Assembly (NCBI GenBank): GCA_026075535.2
Contig: AP026542.1
Location: 3,906,001-3,970,000 of the forward strand
Reading direction: 5' to 3'
Origin: Tricholoma matsutake
Taxonomy: Eukaryota > Basidiomycota > Agaricomycetes > Agaricales > Tricholomataceae
Length of the DNA stretch: 64,000 bases
Shown in pieces: positions 55,527 to 64,000 of this stretch. The notes beneath the pieces are model-generated. The model was not told the DNA's origin. It saw only the letters and a program-made list of their open reading frames with translations, and searched no databases. The position numbers were made by a program, and so were the translations under genes. Positions within the stretch are counted from its first letter, which is position 1; each line of letters opens with the position of its first letter.

Positions 55527-56600
55527 ACGTCCCCTGAACTGTTCGGCTAAATGCTCAGGGATTGGGATGACACCTGAGTGCTGAATTGTAACTTGGTTTA
55601 GTGGCTCAAGACTGTGGACTATTCGGAGTGATTTTGCATCTTTCTTCACAATGCAAAACCATCATGATCGGTATGATGAGTTTGATGACTCGTAGACTCC
55701 TGCTTCAATCTTCTTTTTCAGCATTTTGCAGATCTGTTCATACAAACCAGGCGGTATGGGGATATTGCATTCGACCCAAGGAGTGTGAGGGACAACTGGG
55801 AACTTGATAGGGGGGAAGAAATCAGGTCAAAACCTTCCTTGTTTGTTTTCCGTCCATGCGAACCCCACTTGCTGGTTTCAAATGAAGTCATGCATGAGAT
55901 CTCGTTCTTGAGGCCATAGAAAATTGCCTGGATAATTTTGATCGATGATGTTTTTGTGTTTGAGGTTATATCGGGGAGTTGGTTTGAATATCGGAGGATG
56001 GGGATTTAGTGGAGGCATGTCTTTGAGGGGATTGCCCTCAATGTGTCGAATAATTCGAAATTGATCAGGTAGTTCAGCCACAATTGGACGGACCTTCTGT
56101 GCGACTGGTTTATACTTCTTCTTCATTGATAAATAACTAGACTGGTGATTGTCAGAAATAACAGAGGAAGGGGAAACATATGATGAAGAGGTTTACATAG
56201 GTACAAACACCATCAAGGCATTTCGAGGAATGTGGAACTCGTCACATGCAGATAAATATAGGTCAGAAAGCATTGTGGATAATTCTTTGGAGGAGTTGAT
56301 TTCAGGGATATTTGCCATGCATTCGATAAATATAGAGGAGTCAGAAGAGTTGAACAAAATAATGAAAGCGCACTGTTCTGAAATTTCATTCTCTAATGCT
56401 GAAAATCCTCACAAACTACTTTTTGACAACGGTGCGATCTAGGGATCGAGGGAATGGAGTCTGAGTTGAGTTCATATTGCATATCATGATCGTTTGGGCT
56501 TTGTTCCAGTAATTTCTAATGATGCTTTCCATTAAGACATCAAATGGTCGTCTGAATAGAATATCGTAAGCTGGGTCCCGAATAACATGTATCTGCATGT
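55527..56600 (-). pseudogene. Gypsy-2 protease end and RT N-terminal half
   Basis: Minus strand: QIHVIRDPAYDILFRRPFDV (56.58 kb) is the flap and C-terminal part of a retropepsin. RT begins YKPVAQKVRPIVAELPDQFR (56.1 kb) and continues NPHPPIFKPTPRYNLKHKN, FFPPIKFPVVPHTPWVECNI, LKKKIEAGVYESSNSSYRS, WFCIVKKDAKSLRIVHSLEP and GVIPIPEHLAEQF at 55.55 kb, where the solo LTR interrupts it. TGA stops recur. The protease catalytic Asp is not clearly seen. Confidence 0.78.
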
Positions 56601-56659
56601 ATAGGGTGATTCCACCGAGATCGCAGGGTACGTTACATTCTATCTTCAGAGTCAGCTGT

Positions 56660-57865
56660 CAATGTTGATTTATGATAAATTCCTTTTGTTTCTGATCCTG
56701 ATGTAGAAACTGCATCAGACTCCATTATCGAAGTGATCGCAGCCAAGGTTGAATTAGTCAAAGTCGAAAGTGCCAATGGTGCGATGCTGAATAAAAGTGT
56801 GGCTGGTGGTGTTGCATCTGGGTTCCATTTCCACCATTTGTCGATGTGTTCCTTGATAAACCTGCCAGGAATACTTCGAGGGGTGAATTGTCCATTTGGA
56901 AGTACAATCTTTCCTTCCGCGTTTCACTTACACTTTCCTTCATTCAAGTATGACTGACAAACCAAACAGTCAGGGATAAAATGTCCCGATAAACTGCAAA
57001 ATATGCAAAGAAGTGCATTGATGTGTGCCTGTCTGTCTGCCAAATTAGTGCGAGGAGATTTAGTACCTGCGATATGTGTAGCGATAGTGCTAGCAAATCA
57101 TTCAAACATTGCGTTTAGATCTTTGGCTTTGATCGTAATAGTTCCAGGTGATGAGGTGACCATATTTCCAACATTCGATGTCGAGTGCGATGAAGAGGTC
57201 GATTGGTGGATTACTGAGTTCAATGTGTTAGAGCCTGCTAGTACGAATTTTGCTGTGTCGTGAATGTTGTTGAGCAGATATGGATCGTTGGGATAATGAT
57301 CGGGGAATTTGAGTTTGAGTTGTCGAGCAATTCGAGTCCATAACCCGGGTTGGAATCCTCGAACGTAAGCTCTGCTTTGCTCAGCTTCTGAGATCCTATT
57401 CTTTGCTCGCAAAAAGTGAGTAATGTTGTAGAACACCCAATAATACATTCCTAGATCATTTGGATCAAATATCCCAACACATAGCTGTTCTCCCACTAAT
57501 TTGTCCATGTCTGATATGCTCCACTTGCATTCGTCTTCTGAGCCAGGATAGAATTTATGTACTGCCATTCAAAATTTACAAGTGTGTTTCTTCATCAGGT
57601 TCAATTCAGTGACGCCGCAGGTCGGGAACAATAATTCAAGCTCTTTGAAGTATCGTTGGAGCTCTTGAGGTTGAGTAGGGTCGAATTTCGGAGCGGTTGA
57701 ATGACCACAAGCTGGCATAGCAGTTTGTGTAGTCATGAATGCGATGACTCTAGGGGTAGGGGTTAAGACTTGAGTAAAGGATGGTAGAGGTGTCAAAGTT
57801 GTTGGAAGGATGAACAAAGATGTTGATGATGAGGATGAAGAAGTAGATGATGATGTTGAAGGCAA
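56660..57865 (-). pseudogene. Gypsy-2 gag
   Basis: Starts at 57865 with a Ser-rich leader, then APKFDPTQPQELQRYFKELE (57.68 kb), the usual start of basidiomycete gypsy gag. A TGA at 57569 is followed by AVHKFYPGSEDECKWSISDM, then FNITHFLRAKNRISEAEQSR and LWTRIARQLKLKFPDHYPND. After 57.0 kb a Cys/His cluster (CIFCSLSGHFIPDCLVCQ) and GQFTPRSIPGRFIKEHIDKW follow; this Zn segment with a proline-rich follow-on is typical for the group. Frame breaks separate the two halves. Confidence 0.8.
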
Positions 57866-58046
57866 TGAGATAGGTGAAGGGAATAGTCTACAATGAGTAG
57901 ATTCTGCTTTGGAAACAGGAATTAGAATATCTCCTGATTGTTTGAGAGATTCGAAGGTGTGGCGAGTATCGATACGAAGGTTTCTCGCTTGTGTTGGCCT
58001 AAGCCAAGGAAGTCAAGATTGGTCTGACGATGAAATGATTCAGAAA

Positions 58047-58064
58047 CCCTCGTGGTGGGCTCCA
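58047..58064 (-). other. Gypsy-2 primer binding site
   Basis: Minus strand TGGAGCCCACCACGAGGG begins 4 nt inside the 5' LTR end (58069). The TGG start fits pairing with a tRNA 3' CCA end, in contrast to the copia pair. Confidence 0.75.
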
Positions 58065-58068
58065 AAAA

Positions 58069-59252
58069 TGATGATACTCAACTTGGGAAAACGACCAAAA
58101 CAGCCAATGAGGCAACCAATGATATTTGCACGAGTCAGAGGAAGGGTGCAAGACGTTCCAAATGTTTGTGGTCCAACCTATGAGAAGACAACTAGTTGGT
58201 ACTAGTCGTAAAGGTAGCTCTATAAGAGAGGAAGGTGTTTGGTGCGGTCCAATAGAATATTGATCAATATCGAGGACGATCGATGATATCAGCGGTGAAT
58301 GATGTTTATTGTTGATGGTTGATGTGTGAATTCTGAGGACCTTTTGATAGGTCGATAGTATATGAAGGCTATAGCCGATGGCTACGAAGTGTCAGGATGG
58401 TTACTAGTGCTAACGATGAGAGGGTTGAAAGAGGATTGAGAATGAGGATGATTGCAGAGGTTTCTTGTCGATTGAGAAAACTTGTAGAAGCTTAGATTGT
58501 TTTAGAGGATAGATCGGATTCTTAGAACTCTATACGAGGTGGTATGTGAAGACGATTTCTTGTATTTCCTAGTAGATACTACAGAGTTTTATATGTTTTA
58601 AAGAAACTTCCTAAAATGGTATAAGAAACATGTGTAGAACATGAGGCAAAAGATATGAGTTAAGACATGAGGCCAAAAGGAGACTGGAATCCAAACAAGA
58701 AAGAGATATATCATATGATGAAGGAGTAATAAAGGGTATAGAACTAAAAAGAGACTGTCCTTTGTGTATAAACCTCACTAAGTCTCGCAATAATCTGTCC
58801 AGCGGGTTCTGTATGCGATAGGGACTTGGAATGAGGCTGACCCTACTATCAGCAGGTTTGAGCACAAGTTGGAATACTTCCTGGTGCATGGTATTCCACC
58901 ATTTAGATAATGAATGCAGCACCCAATGTTGCTCGTAGTCTCTTGATATTGATTGATAATGCTCAATGATGGTTGACGATGTTCGATTGTGGTCGCGGTT
59001 GTTCGAAGTTGATTGGGGATGTTCGATGGTTGTTTAGAGGGATCTTAGGGGCTTTCAAGGTAGTCCTAAGGTTGTGTGATGTGGTTTCTTGGTACGATCA
59101 ATGTCGCTGGTGATGTTTTGATGTGGTTGATATGATATCACGATCAATAGACTGGGTCACGCTGCATCTGGGACATCATAGGAGTTAGCCGATGTGATTA
59201 GAATGTGGTTAAAATGGTGAATCGGCCTTTGAGCTGAGGAGACAACCTATCA
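58069..59252 (-). repeat. Gypsy-2 5' LTR
   Basis: 1184 bp. TG...CA on both strands; partner of 49065-50258. Confidence 0.9.
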
Positions 59253-59259
59253 GCAGTTT

Positions 59260-60243
59260 AGCTAAGTTTTTTTTTTTCTCAGACTAGCCTGATATCACAG
59301 TTAAACAACTTACCGCTGACAGGGAGATCATCATATTTGGAAGCAGCAGTGGCTGCTGATCACCACCAAGTCTCATCCTTGATCTCAAATTTGGTGCTAT
59401 CATTGGCAACCAGGGGCTTGGAATCGGGGGCCGGTGCTAGAACAGATGTCGGCTGCATGGAATGGATGACAATGTCCTGAAGATATGTCCCAGCTGGACA
59501 ACATTGAGCACCGATATGGGGACTATTCTTTGCAACAGGTGGTGGGAGATATGAGGTACCATCCACCTGAAGTTGGTTCCCAGGTGCTAGACAACCAATA
59601 TTAACATCGTAAATAAAGTGAGCTGGCATTGACATACCAGGCACAGAGAGCAGTTGTACACCTTCCAAGACACAACGTGCTTGAAACTGGTTCATATGGG
59701 GGACAGCAAGTTCTGCACCAAACACCTGGATTAACAATGCTATCTGCTTACTCATCTCTTTTCCCCCTTCCTTGACTTCCCGAGGAGAGACATAGGTATC
59801 CACAGTAATCTTCTCAGCTTTTGCAGCTCCTTCTATCTTGAATCCTGGGCAACAGAGGAGGACTGTGAGGCCTCCATCAATGCGATCAAGCGCAGCAATC
59901 TAGTATTCTAGAGTCATAGGAGTTCAATAAAAAAATTTACAAAAACTCACAGTGTCAAATGCATCATCGAGGGAATCCTTTTGAAACCTTCTAATCTCTT
60001 GATGTTCCTCCAGCAAGTGGTTCCACGTCCATTGACACTGATATAAAATGGATGCAAGCCATGTGCTGTTCTAGTCGCAAAATGATCCTTTGTGTGCAAT
60101 TGATGGCATACATCTCCATGAGAGGCAGCATGTCGTGCAGGTGGTGCCAAGGTGGTGCCATGAGTAGAGGTATAATCAGCTGCAACAGCTGCTGGGCAAT
60201 AGTGCAATGAAGGGTCGTCTAGATAGCTGTGGGATGTAGGCAT
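59260..60243 (-). pseudogene. KDZ-region second gene, unrecognised (cut by Gypsy-2)
   Basis: Minus strand. The readable frame gives CQWTWNHLLEEHQEIRRFQK, an intron near 59951-59901 (GTGAGT...CTAG), then IAALDRIDGGLTVLLCCPGF, PREVKEGGKEMSKQIALLIQ, VFGAELAVPHMNQFQARCVL and SVPGMSMPAHFIYDVNIGCL, ending DETWW then a TGA. A further exon (DDLPVSGK) leads to an intron that runs into Gypsy-2. The style resembles companion proteins of KDZ transposons, but I cannot name a domain. The upstream part (60.24-60.05 kb) is open in two frames, so the start is unsure. Confidence 0.5.
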
Positions 60244-60259
60244 CTGGAAAGTGTAGGTT

Positions 60260-61090
60260 GACTTGATGCCAGCAGTGGCCAGCAGCGCAAAGTTGAAGGG
60301 ATCATGATATATAATAAAAGACGATCAACATGTGATTAGTAAGTTAGAGTACATCATTGAATCAGTATCAAGATCTCTATCAGTAACTTGAGAAAAGTTG
60401 AGACGTATTTCTATGAATCAACTATGAACTAGCACGGACTACTCTTGTGTATCTGCAACCCCTAGGCCTGTTTTCAAATGAGATTTGATTTCAATTCAAT
60501 CGAACTTGAAATGACTCCACAATTCTCACCAGGAAGATGGCAATTTCCATTGATTTTTGTGAACCAAATTGAAGCAGATACACTCTAATCAGCCACATTT
60601 TTGAATGTATTAGTGTTCTAGTTAAAGTACTCATTCATGAACATCTATTATTGCAGTGGTGTGAACAGCCTTGTTACTGGCAGATCAACAAAGAAGATCA
60701 TGCTAAGGCTAGTTGGTTGCAAATACAAATGACACTCAAACAATGCAACATAGCCAGGTCTGGAACTCATTTCATCTCTAGCTAATATGTAAGTCTATCC
60801 TATTCTAGAATCTATTCCTAATGCTAGTACATGTCTTGTATAAGTATACAACTTTGATTCATGGCCAAAGTCAGACTCTAATAATTCAACTTTGTTAGGC
60901 GACTCAACTTTCAAGTGCAACCAATGAAATCATTGCACACTTAGATTCAGGTTGAACAACCTTACATGCTTCTTCATTTATTTGAACAATACAGACCATG
61001 GTTACTGTGCACATAAAATTGAAGCACAAATTATTTAGTCTGTGAGCATTAAAACAAAATCCGTAATTTTCTCAAGCTCATCGCTTCCTT
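60260..61090. other. Spacer between KDZ genes
   Basis: AT-rich, no supported exon. Lies between the stop of the KDZ transposase and the next minus-strand gene. Confidence 0.45.
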
Positions 61091-61097
61091 CTTCAAC

Positions 61098-64000
61098 TCA
61101 TAGAGCCTCGTCAATATCAGCTTGCCCATCCTCTGCACTAACACTCTCTTCATTTGCAGATGTGCATTGTCTGATGTGCATTGTGGTACCTGTGGTCATG
61201 TTTGGTGCTGGGTAGGGCCTGGGTCTTGCAGACTTTTCAATGGCATCGAGAGATTGGATGTGGAGTTGCTTGACAGTGTTCCGGAGTGGCCACACATGAT
61301 GTAACTCTGTAGCTAATGATGGATTTGATGAAGAAAGCTGAGAAATGACCTTCTCGTAGTGAGTACTTTCATCTCAAATAGAAGCCTGCAGCCATCAGAT
61401 TTCAACATCGAGCCATGTGATCTCTTCTCATGCATGACACAATTTGAAATACTTTGTCATGGCTTCACAATGGGTAGTGTTGGTCCATGGCTGGTCACGA
61501 ATGTCCTCTCAAGCATGTCGTAAAGCATCAAACTCACCGATGAAACTGTAGTTGACAATTTCTTTCCAGGTAAGCACAGGTTGTGGTGGGTTGAGTTTCG
61601 CAGCTTGTGTATTGTACTGATTAAGTGCATTCTTGATGGCCTCAGAATGGCCTTGCAAAGCCTTTCCAATTTGCTTGTGAAGCTTGTAACCTTGTACAGC
61701 AAAGGTTGAGTTTTACATAAATATTACATCAAAATAACATACCAGTTCCCGATGTACTCATTTTTGTGAGCTCGAATAATTGCATAACTACTAATTGTTC
61801 CAGTTCGTCAAGGGCTCTCTTGTAGTTTGTCTGGACATTGACTTGGTGATAGGTTTGGTACTCAGCCAAGGCCGCTGTCCATTGTTCCGCAATGTTGAGG
61901 CTGTTCTCAAGGGTCTCAACATAGGACTCGGCATGTTGAAGTTTCAAGTAAGCTGTGTCAACTCGGCGCCGAACCTGGTTGATCGCCACATTGATTTGTG
62001 CAGAAGCAACAGATGTGAAGACTTGGTTTGCAGCAGTCTGAGCGGCGACCCATTCCTGTCTGTTTGTGGGTAAGTGCCTGATGTATTCTTAGTATCAGTG
62101 AAGTTGTACCTGCATTGAGAAAGATCGAGCAGTGCGCTGACATATTGTGATTTCAGGGCTGTCATGGGAGATGGTTCTGTGAGGTCCTGGAGATACTTTT
62201 TCTCCAATGCAAGGTACTGAATAAATTCTTCATTGGTAATTTCAAATTGGCCATGCAAGATTATGAGCTCAGTCTCCAGAGATTGCACAGCCTGAATTGC
62301 TTCTCGATAATGATTTTGAATGAAGCGACCTATCGGCATAATGGAAAATTTGTGAATGCCTTGGGAATAAATCAAATGATCTTACTTAAATTGGCATACT
62401 TATCTTGATCCCAGAACATGAAGTGTTCCTCGATAGCTTGATGGTGATGGAAGTGGCTAGCATGACGTGTTCCATGAGCGAGATCATTTGATGATGCAAA
62501 CACATGTTCGTATCCCTCACCATCGCTATGACCTGTCCCTTTGATATAAAGAGGATGCCACTCCAGTTGGCAGGCTTGGTTGTGAGCATGGCCATGGAAT
62601 GCACCGACCATCATGCAGAATATTGCATCTTTTACCTTCTCAGAAAGACTGCTGTTCTCTAGTGTTGTCGTGAAAGCACACCCAATGTCGTAAGCACAAC
62701 CAATCCCGCTGCCAATAATGTCAATCAGGCAATCAACAATTGCAAGTGCATACTTTGCACTTGGTTCCCAATTAGTACAAGATTTATCAGAGATTGATAT
62801 GACATACAGTTCCCCGCTTTTCACCATATCACACATGAGCAGAACCAGCCTATGACAGCATGACACTATGAAAATACCAGCTTCTTCAAACATTGCAAAC
62901 ATTTTTTTCCATTCCTCGGGACCAGCATTTCACCATCGATCAATACAGGGTAGGCCAGGTCTTTGATTGACATCCTCCCAATCATCCTGAACATCAATGT
63001 CCTCACTCACAGTGTTGTTAGACTAATTGACTCATCAGCACACCAGTAAATATATATTATTTGTGATTCTTACCCAAGATTTTACCTTATCCTTGAACCT
63101 GTTTACCTCTTCATTGGTCAACCAATGATCAGATACAATAGTGCGAGAGTCCAGATGGTTGTTTGTTTGGCAAATGGTAGCACCAAGGCATTTCAATGAA
63201 TTATTTCTGTTGATAGAAACCAAGCACAAGAATTCTAATTTGGGTTCATCTTTCTGTTTATTGAAGCAACATGGGCAAGCTTGTTTGAGGTGCAAAATTG
63301 GGGTATGGAATCCAAGAGCAGTTTTGATTTGGTGGCTAACATGTCAGCAGATATCGAGATACGCATTGTAAGCTGCGGAAAATTGCGTGGAGAAGTAAGG
63401 GGTGTAAGGTACCTGGAAACAGCGGTAAAGAACAAGAACAAGATAGCTGGGAACTTACATACATTGTGCATGTGGCTTAACATTTTACACTGCGCTTCAA
63501 TGCTAAACCATGGACATGTTTGGTGGGACTGGCAATAAGCAGCTAGGGTCCTAAGGGAGATAGCTAACATGGGCTGGACCAGAGAACAGCCAATGTAACC
63601 ATGGCGCAATGGAGTTTCATTTGGATAGACATCACCTGGATAGAGCAGGAAGATTGTTTCATGATGAACTGCAAAAAAAGTTAGCTATAGAATTAGGGTA
63701 GAGTACAAGACATACAGAAGATACCAATAACCACCATACTGATTGGAGGAGCAATGGACTGATCTGATAGTTGATCTGATATCTTAGGCATACCTTCACC
63801 ATCATTGCGAGTATGGGCGTTGAGGTAAGCATCAACCAGTTTTGACATTTGAATATTGCATTGGTGTGTTTGATTTTCTACATGATCATGGCGGTTACAG
63901 TCATCAACACAACGACTGGTGGTCGAGACAAATGAGTGATACAGTGTTCAATGTTATTTTCACTTACTATCCTTTTGATTGAGCAAGCATCTCTATGAGG
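61098..64000 (-). pseudogene. KDZ-type transposase (runs off the right edge)
   Basis: Minus strand, start beyond 64000. HGYIGCSLVQPMLAISLRTL (63.6 kb), RTLAAYCQSHQTCPWFSIEA, then a Cys segment (CPCCFNKQKDEP, 63.3 kb), and the diagnostic KDZ core: IFIVSCCHRLVLLMCDMVKS, GIGCAYDIGCAFTTTL, VGAFHGHAHNQACQLEWHPL, GEGYEHVFASSNDLAHGTRH (62.9-62.4 kb). C-terminal helices follow (PPQPVLTWKEIVNYSFIGEF, 61.55 kb) to a stop at 61098. At least five introns are inferred. In-frame TGAs near 62.93, 61.51 and 61.4 kb show decay. KDZ transposases are RNase-H-fold enzymes largely confined to fungi and expanded in basidiomycetes. Confidence 0.85.

Larger units (their letters stand above)
49065..59252 (-). mobile_element. 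Gypsy-2, decayed Ty3/gypsy element with solo LTR and antisense gene
   Basis: Direct repeats of about 1.19 kb at each end (minus strand TGATAGGTTG...GTATCATCA) are LTRs. Next to the right one is a primer site TGGAGCCCACCACG (58064-58051); next to the left one, a polypurine tract AAGGGGGAGGA (50269-50259, minus). Gag, protease, RT, RNase H and integrase run right to left and are full of TGA stops. A solo LTR is inserted in RT. A plus-strand spliced gene lies between the 3' LTR and the pol end. Flanks GGTGG and GCAGT do not match, so no target duplication is seen. Confidence 0.88.

Noticed and set aside
59260..60243. TET/JBP dioxygenase, known to travel with KDZ transposons
   Set aside because: I looked for the HxD...H iron-binding pattern in the KDZ region and did not see it.
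1..64000. CRISPR array, bacterial operon or prophage
   Set aside because: No direct-repeat/spacer pattern; introns, U6 and retrotransposons show a eukaryotic nuclear genome.

Overview
This window is from a filamentous basidiomycete fungus, most likely a transposon-rich agaricomycete. The evidence is: short introns (about 45-70 nt) in nearly every gene; a fungal Cdh1 gene and a Pff1-type vacuolar membrane protease; a U6 snRNA gene; Ty1/copia, Ty3/gypsy, KDZ and Ulp1-carrying DNA transposons. I cannot name the species. About 85% of the window is mobile or repetitive DNA. Only about 13-23 kb looks like host sequence.

Layout. 1-6.5 kb is repeat-rich: minisatellites, a 5'-truncated LINE end (2197-3149), two tRNA-derived SINE-like units, a run of five hairpin repeats, and two inverted copies of an intron-containing repeat gene. 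6.6-12.2 kb is Copia-1 (TSD GTGCA), which splits a zinc-finger gene remnant. 13.9-15.8 kb is an intact-looking CDH1 (APC/C activator) on the minus strand, followed by an unrecognised minus-strand gene and U6 (about 17.62-17.73 kb). 18.0-19.3 kb is a truncated PFF1-like copy. A second PFF1-like gene starts at 20.4 kb and is broken by two insertions: Gypsy-1 (23067-37594, TSD TCTAG), which itself holds Copia-2 (24220-29917, TSD GGGAT), and a DNA transposon (37781-44594, 8-bp TSD GCAATCCC). The first codons of this gene reappear at 44.6 kb. 46.4-49.06 kb and 59.25-64 kb (running off the edge) hold minus-strand genes of a KDZ-type transposon region, separated by Gypsy-2 (49065-59252), which contains a solo LTR and an oppositely oriented spliced gene.

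The clearest signal is mutational. In-frame stops in the elements are almost all TGA, and paired copies or LTRs differ almost only at CpG (CG to TG/CA). This is what cytosine-methylation deamination or a CpG-directed RIP-like process would produce: CGA(Arg) becomes TGA. Most element genes are therefore labelled pseudogenes.

The most interesting element is the 6.8-kb DNA transposon. It has terminal inverted repeats, an 8-bp TSD, a Ulp1 (SUMO-type) cysteine protease and a large intron-containing protein with a possible RNase-H-like, P-element-like transposase layout. Other points are an antisense zinc-cluster gene inside Gypsy-2, an extra 3' ORF in Gypsy-1, and an initiator-tRNA anticodon-arm primer site in the copia pair. 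All domain calls come from reading motifs by eye; no search was run.
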